Shown: piece after piece, positions 27,603 to 36,446 of the stretch
How the letters are laid out: the number at the start of each line of letters is the position of its first letter
How positions within the stretch are numbered: the stretch's first letter is position 1
NCBI RefSeq assembly: GCF_018882085.1
Contig: NZ_JACVPB010000008.1
Span: 20,049 to 84,048 of the forward strand
Length of the DNA stretch: 64,000 bases
Reading direction: 5' to 3'
Source of the DNA: Polynucleobacter sp. AP-Reno-20A-A9
Lineage (GTDB): Bacteria > Pseudomonadota > Gammaproteobacteria > Burkholderiales > Burkholderiaceae
Notes under the pieces: model-generated
What the model was told of the DNA's origin: nothing
What the model saw: only the letters and a program-made list of their open reading frames with translations
The model's database searches: none
Position numbers and translations under genes: made by a program

Positions 27603-28393
27603 ATTCATTGACATCACCTAAGAAGCAGATTCTGGTTGCAGAAAAACTCACCATGCGTTTTGGTGGCGTGACAGCATTAGATTCATTGGATCTTCATGTG
27701 AATGAAGGCGAGGTATTAGGTTTGCTGGGCCCCAATGGCTCGGGTAAAACTACTTTCTTTAACGTGATTACCGGTTTGTATCGGGCAAGCTCAGGAAGTG
27801 TTTCATTCCGCGGTGAGGATTTGACTGATGCCACTGCTCAGCAAGTGTATTTGCATGCGATTACTCGCACCTTTCAGCGCTCACGCTTATCTTTGCCGCT
27901 GACTGTCTTTGACAACATCGCCATTGGTGATAACCGTCGATTAAATACTGGGCTTTTCTTTAATTTGTTTCAAAGAGAGAAATTCAAGCAAGAATACGAT
28001 GGCCTAGTTGAGCAGGTAAGGCAATTGCTCCTTACCTTTAATCCTAAGTTAGCAGACAAAATATTTGAGCCAGTGGCAAGCTTGCCAATGATTGATCGTC
28101 GCCGTATTGAAATCTGCAGAGCCTTAATTAGTCAACCCGATTTACTCCTTTTAGATGAGCCTTCAGCTGGCATGACTCATGATGAGACTGCTGAAGTCAT
28201 GGATGATATTTTGCAAGTACGCAGCAAGATTAAGCCATTCACCATTATTCTGATTGAGCATGAAATGGGTTTGATTCAACGGATGACTGAGCGTTGTATT
28301 GTTCTGAACTATGGCAAGAAGATTGCTGAGGGCACTTACGATGAGATTGTGAATAATCGCGAAGTGCAAGTCGCTTATTTGGGGCAGGAATAA
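27599..28393 (+). CDS. livG: ABC transporter ATPase, LivG type with unusual signature motif
   Basis: The product has 264 residues. Walker A is GPNGSGKTT (about 44-52), the Q-loop region is RTFQRSRL and Walker B is LLLLDEPSAGM. The H-loop is LIEHEMG. Where the LSGGQ/LSYGQ signature is expected it reads ASLPMIDRRRIEICRAL, so the usual Ser-Gly-Gly is missing; the neighbouring LivF is canonical (MSGGEQ). LivG/LivF dimers can work with one altered site, so transport is still plausible. Starts within the livM stop and lies 2 bases from livF. Confidence 0.87.
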   Translation: MNSLTSPKKQILVAEKLTMRFGGVTALDSLDLHVNEGEVLGLLGPNGSGKTTFFNVITGLYRASSGSVSFRGEDLTDATAQQVYLHAITRTFQRSRLSLPLTVFDNIAIGDNRRLNTGLFFNLFQREKFKQEYDGLVEQVRQLLLTFNPKLADKIFEPVASLPMIDRRRIEICRALISQPDLLLLDEPSAGMTHDETAEVMDDILQVRSKIKPFTIILIEHEMGLIQRMTERCIVLNYGKKIAEGTYDEIVNNREVQVAYLGQE

Positions 28394-28395
28394 TC

Positions 28396-29103
28396 ATGGC
28401 CTTATTAGAGATTGAACACATCTATACCGCTTACGATCGGATTGATGTATTAGAGGATGTATCCATCAAAGTCGAGAAGGGTGAAATCACCTGCATTCTA
28501 GGTGCCAATGGGGCTGGTAAATCCACTTTAATTCGCTCCATCCTAGGGTTGACTCCAGCTAATCGTGGAAAAATTATTTTTAATGGCGTGGATATCGCCC
28601 ATTTGCCAACACATCGCATTATTGAGGCGGGGATTGCATGCGTTCCAGAAGGACGTCGCGTGTTTCCACGTATGACGGTGGATGAAAATCTATCCGCCGG
28701 AGCTTATTTGGTGACCGACAAAAAGGTCATTGAAGAGCGTCGTGAGCATGTAAAGCATTTATTTCCGCGCCTTGCAGAGCGCTCTAATCAGCTGGCAGGT
28801 ACCATGTCCGGTGGTGAACAGGCGATGCTGGCTATTAGTCGTAGCTTAATGAGTTCTCCGGAGTTGCTCATATTCGATGAGCCCTCATTGGGTTTATCTC
28901 CTTTATTCGTAAAAGAAAACTTTAAGATCATTAAAGAAATCAATCAAATGGGAACTACAGTCTTGTTGGTTGAGCAGAATGTTCGACAAACCTTGGCAAT
29001 TGCCCATCGTGGGTATGTCATTACCAAAGGTCAAGTGGTAGCCAAGGGAAGTGCTGCTGAATTGGCTGAGAATGCCGAAGTGCAAGCAGCTTATTTTGGG
29101 TAA
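28396..29103 (+). CDS. livF: ABC transporter ATPase, LivF type
   Basis: At 235 residues it is the usual LivF length. Walker A GANGAGKST, signature TMSGGEQAMLAISRSL and Walker B LLIFDEPSLGLSP are all intact. GIACVPEGRRVFPRMTVDENL is a LivF hallmark. It supplies the canonical ATP site of the transporter together with the divergent LivG. It is followed by the M20 peptidase after 6 bases, so both belong to one transcript. Confidence 0.9.
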   Translation: MALLEIEHIYTAYDRIDVLEDVSIKVEKGEITCILGANGAGKSTLIRSILGLTPANRGKIIFNGVDIAHLPTHRIIEAGIACVPEGRRVFPRMTVDENLSAGAYLVTDKKVIEERREHVKHLFPRLAERSNQLAGTMSGGEQAMLAISRSLMSSPELLIFDEPSLGLSPLFVKENFKIIKEINQMGTTVLLVEQNVRQTLAIAHRGYVITKGQVVAKGSAAELAENAEVQAAYFG

Positions 29104-29109
29104 CTGAAG

Positions 29110-30255
29110 ATGACTAATTGCATTCCTGATCCAATTGAATTAACTCAAGAGCTCATTCGCTTCAATACGATTAATCCCCCGGGCAATGAAGATCAAGTTT
29201 GCAACTATTTAGCCGGGCTTTTAGAGTCCGTTGGCTATGAATGTCGCAAGATTGAATTTGCTCCGCATCGAATGAGCTTGGTCGCCAAGATTGGCGCCTG
29301 TTCCGAACAAAAACCAAGCATTTGTTTTACTGGGCATGTAGACGTTGTCCCTTTGGGTGCTCGTACTTGGAAATATGAACCCTTTGCCGGCGTTATAGAG
29401 AATGGCAAGCTCTATGGTCGCGGCTCTAGCGATATGAAGAGTGGCGTAGCTGCCTTTGTTGTTGCGGCTATGAAAATGGCTGACTCCGCAAAGCAGGGTG
29501 CTGGTGTCAGCATGATCATTACGGCAGGAGAAGAGACGGGCTGCGAAGGCGCATTTCATTTAGCGGCCAATCAGGAGATATTGGATTTTCTGGGCCCTGC
29601 TGGTTGCTTTATTGTGGCCGAGCCAACAGCCAATGAGCCCTTGCTAGGTCATAAAGGGGCCTACTGGTTGAAAGCCTCTACCGATGGTGTTACCGCGCAT
29701 GGCTCGATGCCTGAGCGTGGAGATAATGCGTTTTATAAGCTGGCTAAGGCCGCATTAACTCTAGAAAAATTTGCTTTCGATACTCCTGTACATGAGTTGA
29801 TGGGTCAGGGCACCCTCAATGTAGGGACCGCTAAATCGGGCATCAATATCAACTCGGTTCCTGATGCAGCTGAAATGACGCTGGATATTCGTACGGTTGC
29901 AGGGCAAAGCCATCAACATATTTACGGCTGCTTATGTAAGGCGCTAGGTCCTGCTGTTCGTCTGGATACCATTATTGATATTGCAGGGGTGTTCACGCCT
30001 GCTACAGATCCCTGGATGGCAAGTGTGTTTGATTTTTGTGAAAAGATTAATGGGGTTCGCCCAGTTGAGAAAACCGTGTCTTACTTTACCGATGCATCAG
30101 CATTAAAGCCCGCTATCGGCAATCCACCTACGGTAATCCTGGGGCCAGGCCAGTCAGAGATGGCCCATCAAACTGACGAATTTTGTTATGTCGACAAAAT
30201 TACAGACGCAACCGTATTATTTTCAGAATTAATTCTCGATTGGCAGGCGAACTAG
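29110..30255 (+). CDS. M20 family metallopeptidase (ArgE/DapE-like deacylase)
   Basis: The protein has 381 residues. Metal-site motifs are FTGHVDVVPLG (His, Asp), GRGSSDMKSG (Asp), TAGEETGCEGA (Glu-Glu) and a C-terminal MAHQTDEF (His). TAHGSMPERGDNA lies in the lid or dimerisation domain. Members hydrolyse acyl-amino acids or small peptides in the cytoplasm (ArgE, DapE, carboxypeptidase G2 and relatives). As the last gene of the liv-type operon it probably processes the imported substrate, which would then be an N-acyl amino acid or dipeptide; this is inference. No terminator hairpin is obvious after the stop. Confidence 0.85.
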   Translation: MTNCIPDPIELTQELIRFNTINPPGNEDQVCNYLAGLLESVGYECRKIEFAPHRMSLVAKIGACSEQKPSICFTGHVDVVPLGARTWKYEPFAGVIENGKLYGRGSSDMKSGVAAFVVAAMKMADSAKQGAGVSMIITAGEETGCEGAFHLAANQEILDFLGPAGCFIVAEPTANEPLLGHKGAYWLKASTDGVTAHGSMPERGDNAFYKLAKAALTLEKFAFDTPVHELMGQGTLNVGTAKSGININSVPDAAEMTLDIRTVAGQSHQHIYGCLCKALGPAVRLDTIIDIAGVFTPATDPWMASVFDFCEKINGVRPVEKTVSYFTDASALKPAIGNPPTVILGPGQSEMAHQTDEFCYVDKITDATVLFSELILDWQAN

Positions 30256-30275
30256 TTACTCGCCCGTGGTAAATG

Positions 30276-30344
30276 TTGCATTGCAATATATTAATTCTTA
30301 GTTAATATAAGCACACGATAAAAAGGGGTAAGAAAGTTACCCCT
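30276..30344 (+). promoter_or_regulatory. Palindromes and hairpin upstream of the molybdenum hydroxylase genes
   Basis: Three dyads lie in the 122-base gap. TTGCATTGCAA at 30276-30286 is an 11-base palindrome. TATATTAA and TTAATATA at 30287-30294 and 30302-30309 are perfect arms around 7 bases. AGGGGTAA and TTACCCCT at 30324-30331 and 30337-30344 form a hairpin with a 5-base loop. The first two look like operator sites. The hairpin is not followed by a T-run, so it may be a leader element rather than a terminator. Confidence 0.45.
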
Positions 30345-30377
30345 GAAACCAAATAAAGAATTTATAGGAGAGCACTC

Positions 30378-30827
30378 ATGACTGAATTGAATGTCAATGG
30401 CAAAAAATACAAGGTGGACGTAGATCCAGAAACCCCATTACTTTGGGTAATCCGCGAACAGGTCGGCTTAACCGGCACTAAGTATGGATGTGGAGTGGGT
30501 CAATGTGGTGCATGCACAGTGTTATTTGAAGGTCAGGCCATCCGTAGTTGCTCTATTCCTGTAGGCGCTGCTGAAGGTAAAAAAATTGAGACGATTGAAA
30601 GTCTAGAGAAGAGTGGTCAGCTATCCAAAGTTCAAAAAGCGTGGGTAGACAACCAAGTGCCTCAGTGTGGTTACTGCCAGTCCGGCATGGTGATGGCAAC
30701 AACGGCCCTATTAAGAAACAATCCAAAGCCCACTGATGCGCAAATTGATGAGTCCATAACGAACATCTGCCGCTGTGGGACATTCCAGCAAGTTCGCGCA
30801 GCGATTCATGCGGCTAGCAAGGCTTAA
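30378..30827 (+). CDS. [2Fe-2S] small subunit of a xanthine-oxidase-family molybdenum hydroxylase
   Basis: At 149 residues it has the two-cluster layout of IorA/CoxS-type subunits: the plant-type ferredoxin cluster CGVGQCGACTVLFEG and the helical-domain cluster CGYCQSGMVMAT with NICRCGTFQQ. It passes electrons from the molybdenum site of its partner to an acceptor. The ATG has GGAGAG 8 bases upstream. It ends 10 bases before the large subunit gene. There is no FAD subunit in the window, as in isoquinoline 1-oxidoreductase and related exported aldehyde oxidases. Confidence 0.9.
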   Translation: MTELNVNGKKYKVDVDPETPLLWVIREQVGLTGTKYGCGVGQCGACTVLFEGQAIRSCSIPVGAAEGKKIETIESLEKSGQLSKVQKAWVDNQVPQCGYCQSGMVMATTALLRNNPKPTDAQIDESITNICRCGTFQQVRAAIHAASKA

Positions 30828-30837
30828 GGGGAAAGAC

Positions 30838-33054
30838 ATGACTACAAATACAAATACTTCCCGTCGCCACTTTGTTATTGGCTCTAGTGCAATTGCCACT
30901 GGCTTAGCCATTGGCCTCGATCTTTCTTTTATGTCTGCTGCAAATGCAGCCATGGGCACTGGCACCACCGCCATGACGCCATTAGCTACCCCAGAAATTG
31001 GTATCTGGGTTGTAGTTAAGCCAAATGATGATGTTGTTGTGCGTATTGTCCGCTCAGAAATGGGTCAAGGCACTATTACTGGCTTAGCTCAGATGGTTGC
31101 GGAAGAATTGCAATGTGATTGGAAAAAAGTTTCTTATGACTATCCATCACCTGGTGAGAATTTAAAGCGTAAGCTGGCATGGGGTAGCTACTCCACTGGT
31201 GGTAGTCGCGGTATTCGTACTTCTGAGCAATATGTGCGTAAAGGCGGAGCTGCTGCGCGCATGATGTTGATTCAGGCTGCAGCAAATCAATGGAATGTGC
31301 CCGCTTCTGAATGCGTAGCAAAAGATAGCGTGATTACTCATACCCCATCTGGCAAAAAGACAACCTTCGGTAAAGTGTCTGTAGCGGCATCACAGTTGGA
31401 GGTGCCAAAAGACGTGCCATTGAAGGATCCTAAAGAGTGGACCTTGATTGGTAAGCCCGTCAATCGTATCGACGGCGTTTCTGACAAGGTGACTGGTCGA
31501 CAGGTCTACGCAATTGACTTGAAGATGCCAGGCATGTTGGTGGCGAACATTAAAGAGTCTCCAGTGTTTGGTGGCAAGGTCAAGAGCTACGACGCAGCTA
31601 AAGCGCAAAGTATGAAAGGCGTTAAGAAGGTAGTTCAGGTAGGTGACTCAGCGGTAGCGGTTGTTGCAGAGACCTTCTGGCAAGCTAAAACCGCTTTAGA
31701 CCAAGTGAATATCGTTTGGGATAGTGGTGATAACGTCAATGTATCCAGTGCTTCTATTAAGAAGATGTTGGAAGAGGGCTTGAACGCTGATGATGCCTTT
31801 GTTCACAATACCAATGGTGATGTCAAAGCAGCCATGTCTGGCGCTTCTAAGAAATTAGAAGCTACTTATTTCTACCCATTCTTAAATCATGCCACTCTGG
31901 AGCCGCAAACAGCGACTGCCAAGTGGACTACTGACTCTTGTGAAGCTTGGGTTCCAACTCAAGACGGTGAAGCTTCGTTAGCAGCGGTAATTGCTGCATC
32001 TGGACTTCCTGCAGAGAAATGTAATGTCTACAAGGTAAACCTTGGCGGTGGATTTGGTCGCCGCGGAGCCTTCCAGGATTACACAACACAAGCGGTCAAT
32101 ATTGCCAAGCAAATGCCGGGCACTCCTATCAAGCTGATTTGGACTCGTGAAGAGGATATGACACAAGGTCGCTACCATCCGGTCATGATGTGCAAGATGT
32201 CTGCCGCAATAGATGATAAGAAAAATGTGACAGCGGTCAATATGCGCCTATCAGGTCAGTCTATCTTGGCTGCAGTGCGTCCAGCTGTAGTCGCTGCGAA
32301 CAAGGGTAAAGATCCGTTGGCATTCCAAGGGGTGGAGCCTACTGGTGAGCATGGCATTACTTATAGCTTCCCAAATTTAAATATCGATCATGCAATGCGT
32401 AACACCCATGTGCCACCTGGATTTTGGCGTGGTGTGAACGTAAACCAAAATGCGATCTTTATTGAAACCTTTATGGATGAGTTGGCTGAAGCAACTGGTA
32501 TGGATGCTGTAGAGTTCCGTCGCAAGCATATGGAAAATTTCCCACGTGCAGTAGCAGTGCTCAATGCGGTAGCTGATGGCATTGGTTGGACTAAGCCAGC
32601 CAAACCAGGTGTTTACCGTGGCATTGCGCAAATGCGTTCCTTTGGTAGTTACGTAGCAGCAGCTTGTGAGTTATCGGTAACTAACGGCAATGAAGTGAAG
32701 ATTCATCGTATTGTTGCCGCTACTGATCCAGGCTATGCAGTAAACCCTGCGCAAATTGCACGTCAAGTATCTGGTTCATTTGTCTACGGTCTCTCCGCTT
32801 TATTCGAGGAGGAAATCACGATTGAAAAGGGTGCTGTTGTTCAGAAGAACTTTGATACCTTTAATTCCATCCGCCTATCTCAAATGCCAAAAGTGGAAAC
32901 CATCATCATTCAGGGTGGCGGCAAAGACTGGGGTGGTGTAGGTGAGCCAACGATTGCTGTAGCTGCACCAGCTGTTCTCAATGCCATTTATCGTGCCACA
33001 GGCAAACGCTTGCGCACTGTGCCTTTGAAAAACAGCGGCATCAAGCTGGTTTAA
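30838..33054 (+). CDS. Tat-exported molybdopterin-binding large subunit (isoquinoline 1-oxidoreductase-like)
   Basis: The protein has 738 residues from the ATG at 30838, preceded by AGGGGAAAG; an earlier in-frame ATG inside the small subunit gene is a less likely start. The N-terminus SRRHFVIGSSAIATGLAIG is a twin-arginine signal. RSEMGQGT, LGGGFGRRGAFQDY, PPGFWRGVNVNQNAIFIE and WGGVGEPTIAVAAPAV are cofactor-binding stretches, the last with the catalytic Glu. Such enzymes oxidise aldehydes or N-heterocycles in the periplasm and often feed a cytochrome c. The cytochrome here may be the SoxX-like gene 27 bases downstream; this is inference. Confidence 0.87.
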   Translation: MTTNTNTSRRHFVIGSSAIATGLAIGLDLSFMSAANAAMGTGTTAMTPLATPEIGIWVVVKPNDDVVVRIVRSEMGQGTITGLAQMVAEELQCDWKKVSYDYPSPGENLKRKLAWGSYSTGGSRGIRTSEQYVRKGGAAARMMLIQAAANQWNVPASECVAKDSVITHTPSGKKTTFGKVSVAASQLEVPKDVPLKDPKEWTLIGKPVNRIDGVSDKVTGRQVYAIDLKMPGMLVANIKESPVFGGKVKSYDAAKAQSMKGVKKVVQVGDSAVAVVAETFWQAKTALDQVNIVWDSGDNVNVSSASIKKMLEEGLNADDAFVHNTNGDVKAAMSGASKKLEATYFYPFLNHATLEPQTATAKWTTDSCEAWVPTQDGEASLAAVIAASGLPAEKCNVYKVNLGGGFGRRGAFQDYTTQAVNIAKQMPGTPIKLIWTREEDMTQGRYHPVMMCKMSAAIDDKKNVTAVNMRLSGQSILAAVRPAVVAANKGKDPLAFQGVEPTGEHGITYSFPNLNIDHAMRNTHVPPGFWRGVNVNQNAIFIETFMDELAEATGMDAVEFRRKHMENFPRAVAVLNAVADGIGWTKPAKPGVYRGIAQMRSFGSYVAAACELSVTNGNEVKIHRIVAATDPGYAVNPAQIARQVSGSFVYGLSALFEEEITIEKGAVVQKNFDTFNSIRLSQMPKVETIIIQGGGKDWGGVGEPTIAVAAPAVLNAIYRATGKRLRTVPLKNSGIKLV

Positions 33055-33081
33055 GTATTAGCTCACAGTGAAATTGTGTCG

Positions 33082-33522
33082 ATGAGAAAGAGGGTTGCGC
33101 TAGCGTTTTCATGGCTAGTCATCCTCAATCTCAATGTTGTGCACGCTCAAGTAATAACGGGGGATTCGATTTTCGAATCCCTTTCTTCTGAGGCGGGCAA
33201 TCCGGTGCGTGGTAGAGCGATTGTGGCAAGTCGCCAAACTGGCTTGTGTTTGTTATGTCATAGTGGCCCGTTTCCAGAAGAGCGTTTTCAGGGAAACTTA
33301 GCTCCTGAGCTCAAGGCGAGCGTAGCCCGCTTAAATGCTCCTCAACTAAGGGCGCGCATCGTGAATGCAGCACATTTCAATCCACAAACCATCATGCCGG
33401 CTTACTATCAAACAAGCCATCTCAATCGCGTGGCCGCTAAATTTGTTGGTCAAACCATGCTGAATGGCCAAGAGATCGAAGACGTAATTGCTTTCTTAAT
33501 AACTTTGAATAATCAAAATTAA
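33082..33522 (+). CDS. soxX: SoxX-like monohaem cytochrome c
   Basis: The product has 146 residues from the ATG at 33082; a GTG at 33076 is also possible. There is a signal peptide (to about HAQV) and one haem motif, CLLCH. The downstream TIMPAYY provides the likely distal Met ligand. RGRAIVASRQTGLCLLCHSGPFPEERFQG matches SoxX. With SoxA it forms the SoxAX complex that links thiosulfate to SoxYZ. It starts 27 bases after the hydroxylase gene, so co-transcription is likely. Confidence 0.85.
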   Translation: MRKRVALAFSWLVILNLNVVHAQVITGDSIFESLSSEAGNPVRGRAIVASRQTGLCLLCHSGPFPEERFQGNLAPELKASVARLNAPQLRARIVNAAHFNPQTIMPAYYQTSHLNRVAAKFVGQTMLNGQEIEDVIAFLITLNNQN

Positions 33523-33533
33523 TTGAACTCTAG

Positions 33534-34010
33534 ATGAAAAACCTTACTCACCATCATCGCCGACAATGGCTTAAGCAAGCGCAAGGTCTTGGGCTACTAG
33601 CCTTTGGCTTTTTAGCAAATCCCTTAGTAGCCTTTGCTAAAAATGAGGATGCGGAAGAGGCTATTAAAAAGATTGTTGGTGGCGCCGCCATTCGGGAGGG
33701 TAAGGTTACCTTAACTATTCCTCCGCTGGTGGAGAACGGCAATCTAGTGGTCTTGAAGGTCAGCGTTGATAGCCCTATGACAGCAAATGATTACGTCAAG
33801 ACCATACATGTGATTGCCGAGGGCAATCCTTTGCCTAATATCTTTACTGTTTACCTTACTCCACGTTCGGGCACTGCAAACATTACGACGCGTGTCCGTT
33901 TGGCTGATAGCCAGAAGGTATGGGCTATTGCGCAGATGAGTAATGGCAGTTTTTGGCAAGGCTCTGCTGAAACTTTGGTAACCCTTTCAGCGTGTACGGA
34001 GATGGTATGA
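33534..34010 (+). CDS. soxY: SoxY-like sulfur carrier subunit with atypical C-terminus
   Basis: At 158 residues it has a twin-arginine-type leader (HHRRQWLKQAQGLGLLAFGF) and the SoxY core VTLTIPPLVENGNLVVLKVSVDSPM. Classical SoxY ends in GGCGG, with the Cys carrying sulfur. Here the end reads LVTLSACTEMV, so a Cys is kept but the flanking glycines are replaced and three residues follow it. The stop overlaps the soxZ ATG (ATGA), supporting a YZ complex. Function as a sulfur carrier is likely but modified. Confidence 0.82.
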   Translation: MKNLTHHHRRQWLKQAQGLGLLAFGFLANPLVAFAKNEDAEEAIKKIVGGAAIREGKVTLTIPPLVENGNLVVLKVSVDSPMTANDYVKTIHVIAEGNPLPNIFTVYLTPRSGTANITTRVRLADSQKVWAIAQMSNGSFWQGSAETLVTLSACTEMV

Positions 34011-34336
34011 GTAAAACTTCCCGTACCTCTATCACGATGCCAACGACGGCCAAAAAAGATTCCATTATTGAGATTCGTGCAATTGCGCAACATGACATGG
34101 AGTCAGGTTTTCGCTATACCGAGGGCGGCAAGCTCATTCCCCGCGATATCATTCGTACCTTTACCTGCACCTACAACACTGTGGAAGTGTTTAAAGCGGA
34201 TTTCTATTCAGGAATAGGGGCCAATCCCTTGATCATCTTTACCGCGATCGCTGTGGAGTCCGGAACCCTCGAGTTCAGATGGGTTGGGGACGATGGCTAC
34301 GAGGCGGTAAACCAGTCTCATATTACTGTTTCGTGA
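34007..34336 (+). CDS. soxZ: SoxZ-like partner of the sulfur carrier
   Basis: The protein has 109 residues from the ATG at 34007 that overlaps the soxY stop; an ATG five codons upstream lies inside soxY. It shows the SoxZ immunoglobulin-like pattern: IIEIRAIAQHDMESGFR, IPRDIIRTFTCTYN and VFKADFYSGIGANPLIIF. SoxZ has no signal peptide and is exported with SoxY through Tat, consistent with the twin Arg on SoxY. Its stop overlaps the soxA GTG start (GTGA). Confidence 0.88.
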   Translation: MSKTSRTSITMPTTAKKDSIIEIRAIAQHDMESGFRYTEGGKLIPRDIIRTFTCTYNTVEVFKADFYSGIGANPLIIFTAIAVESGTLEFRWVGDDGYEAVNQSHITVS

Positions 34337-35115
34337 AAAAACAGACATCTCTTTTTCTGAGTGGTCTTTATCTCACGCTTGCTAGCCTCATATGCATGGG
34401 CGTGGCTAAAGCAGTGCCGCTATTACAGCAATCGAGTTATGAATTAATGTCTGCCGAGAACAAAGCGATGCAAGATGATCCCTCGCTCAATCCAGCAATG
34501 TTTTGGGTTGGTGACGGTGAAAGTTTATGGCAAAAAAAGGTCGGCCCACAGAGTAAATCTTGTAGCGCCTGTCATGGTGATGCAAAAAAATCCATGCGCG
34601 GTGTAGCTACGCAATACCCTAAAGTAATCAAAGGCAAACTTCAGACGTTAGAGGGGCAAATTAATCAGTGTCGAGTTGGCGCTCAATCAGTTCCTGCCTT
34701 GGCTTACGAGACCAAAGACCTCCTCGCTTTAACGGCCTTTATAGCGTTTCAGTCTAAAGGAATGCCAATTACAGTTAGTGAAAATTCTGCTAACGCACCT
34801 TTCATGAAAAAAGGCAGGCAGACCTTTAATGAGCGTATGGGGCAGCTGAATTTATCTTGTGCGCAATGTCATGAGGATAGGTCAGGTCTAAAGCTTGGTG
34901 GCAGCCCAATACCTCAAGGGCATCCCAATGCCTATCCCATCTATCGCTTAGAGTGGCAAACCTTGGGTTCATTGCAAAGACGTTTGCGCAATTGCATGAG
35001 TGGAGTTAGAGCGCAACAATTTGAGTATGGCTCGCCAGAGATGGCGCAGTTAGAGTTGTTTTTGATGTGGCGAGCTAGAGGCCTACCCCTAGAATCTCCA
35101 GGGGTGAGGCCTTAG
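34333..35115 (+). CDS. soxA: SoxA-like dihaem cytochrome c
   Basis: The protein has 260 residues from a GTG at 34333 overlapping the soxZ stop. A signal peptide is visible (SLFLSGLYLTLASLICMGVAKA). Two haem motifs, CSACH (77-81) and CAQCH, make this the dihaem type. RNCMSGVRAQQFEYGS holds the Cys expected to ligate the active haem and bear the substrate adduct. SoxA with SoxX starts the oxidative coupling of thiosulfate to SoxYZ. No soxB or soxCD follows; the next gene is purU on the other strand. Confidence 0.87.
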   Translation: MKKQTSLFLSGLYLTLASLICMGVAKAVPLLQQSSYELMSAENKAMQDDPSLNPAMFWVGDGESLWQKKVGPQSKSCSACHGDAKKSMRGVATQYPKVIKGKLQTLEGQINQCRVGAQSVPALAYETKDLLALTAFIAFQSKGMPITVSENSANAPFMKKGRQTFNERMGQLNLSCAQCHEDRSGLKLGGSPIPQGHPNAYPIYRLEWQTLGSLQRRLRNCMSGVRAQQFEYGSPEMAQLELFLMWRARGLPLESPGVRP

Positions 35116-35132
35116 CAAAGGTCTTTCCTCGG

Positions 35133-35987
35133 TTAATCAGAAAAGACTACTGAAGTCGCTCCATTAATAAGAACGCGATCGTGTAGGTAGTAACGTAAAG
35201 CTCTTGAGAGAACGGCGCGCTCTAAATCTCGACCCTTGCGTACTAAATCATCTGGTGTATCGCCATGGGTAACTCGAGTCACGTCTTGCTCAATGATTGG
35301 GCCTTCATCCAAATCGCTGGTCACAAAATGGGCGGTAGCGCCAATCAGCTTGATGCCGCGCGCATGCGCTTGGTGGTAAGGCTTAGCACCCTTAAAGCTT
35401 GGCAGGAATGAATGGTGTACGTTAATGCAGCGGCCAGATAGCTGAGTCGACAAATCATCCGACAAAATTTGCATATAGCGCGCCAAAATTACCATGTCTA
35501 CCTTAGACTCCGCAACAATTTCTAGAAGCCTGGCTTCTTGCGCCGGCTTGGTTTCGGGTGTGACTGGTAAATGGTAGAACGGGATATCCGCAAAATCGAT
35601 GCTGGCATAGACATCGCGAGGATGATTGGAGACGATGCCGCAGATAATCATTGGCAATTCACCAATGCGCCAGCGATAGAGAAGGTCAACCAGGCAGTGA
35701 TCTAACTTGGAAGCCATGATTAAAACTCGTTTGAGATCTTTTACTGCGCGCAATTCCCATGTGAGCTCAAAACGCTTTGCAATTTCTAAAAAGCCAGCTC
35801 TGAGTGAATCTACATTCGCAGGACAGCTAAAGCTGACGCGCATAAAAAAGCGCTTAGAGGCTTTGTCATCAAACTGTTGGGCTTCTTCAATGTCACCGCC
35901 CAACTCAAATATGTAAGTAGAGACCGCGGCAACAATACCAGGTTTGTTGGGGCAAGTGAGAGTGAGGTAATAGTTTTCGGTTGTCAT
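35133..35987 (-). CDS. purU: Formyltetrahydrofolate deformylase
   Basis: The product has 284 residues: an N-terminal ACT domain ([21 protein letters not shown]) and a C-terminal formyltransferase-fold domain with [37 protein letters not shown] and [18 protein letters not shown]. PurU hydrolyses 10-formyl-THF to formate and THF, supplying formate and balancing one-carbon pools. The window also carries an NAD-linked formate dehydrogenase, which could consume that formate. It is a single-gene unit with convergent soxA on one side. Confidence 0.92.
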   Translation of the reverse strand: MTTENYYLTLTCPNKPGIVAAVSTYIFELGGDIEEAQQFDDKASKRFFMRVSFSCPANVDSLRAGFLEIAKRFELTWELRAVKDLKRVLIMASKLDHCLVDLLYRWRIGELPMIICGIVSNHPRDVYASIDFADIPFYHLPVTPETKPAQEARLLEIVAESKVDMVILARYMQILSDDLSTQLSGRCINVHHSFLPSFKGAKPYHQAHARGIKLIGATAHFVTSDLDEGPIIEQDVTRVTHGDTPDDLVRKGRDLERAVLSRALRYYLHDRVLINGATSVVFSD

Positions 35988-36062
35988 ATTAAATTGCTAG
36001 TGAATTGCTTGTAAAAAGTAATTTTAGTCTGTTATCCCACTGGTTTGGGGTAGCTGGGCTAG

Positions 36063-36446
36063 TTATTGCTGGGCAGATTGTTTGGTCGTATCCGCGGGCC
36101 CTAATAAGGGCTCGCTGTTATCGGTAATGGTGGGTAGGACAACCTCGATGCAGATAGGTTTTGAGTCAATCACATTAAAGAAGCTACATTCCTTTTTGGT
36201 GGCAGCGGATGCCGCATGTTCTAAAGGGGATTTGCCTGTTGCTGCAGTAGAGGCAAGACTAGCCGCTGTGCCAGGGTTGGCTATGGCAGCAGTTCCAACG
36301 GTGCTGGCAGCTGCTGTTCCAGAGCTACCAAGCGCCGCTAATGGTGCAGCGCAGGCGCTTAACAATCCTAGTGCGCAGATTAGGCCAATCCAGCGGAGAG
36401 GGATGAAGCGCAAATACGGAAAATTATTTGCTACGACACGCGACAT
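36063..36446 (-). CDS. Ala/Thr-rich putative lipoprotein
   Basis: The protein has 127 residues from the ATG at 36446; longer starts run into the gene upstream. The N-terminus WIGLICALGLLSACAAP is a lipoprotein signal with lipobox LSAC. A low-complexity Ala/Gly/Thr/Ser stretch follows (AALGSSGTAAASTVGTAAI), then a more ordered C-terminus with two Cys (KKECSFFNVIDSKPICIEV) that could form a disulfide. Its 5' end overlaps the 3' end of the upstream exported protein by 23 bases, so the two are coupled. No named family recognised. Confidence 0.65.
   Translation of the reverse strand: MSRVVANNFPYLRFIPLRWIGLICALGLLSACAAPLAALGSSGTAAASTVGTAAIANPGTAASLASTAATGKSPLEHAASAATKKECSFFNVIDSKPICIEVVLPTITDNSEPLLGPADTTKQSAQQ

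Noticed and set aside
30256..30377. Molybdenum cofactor riboswitch upstream of the hydroxylase genes
   Set aside because: The gap shows only short palindromes and one simple hairpin; I cannot find the long branched consensus of the Moco RNA.
35081..35110. Hairpin at the end of soxA as a terminator
   Set aside because: The stem lies mostly in coding sequence and no T-run follows.
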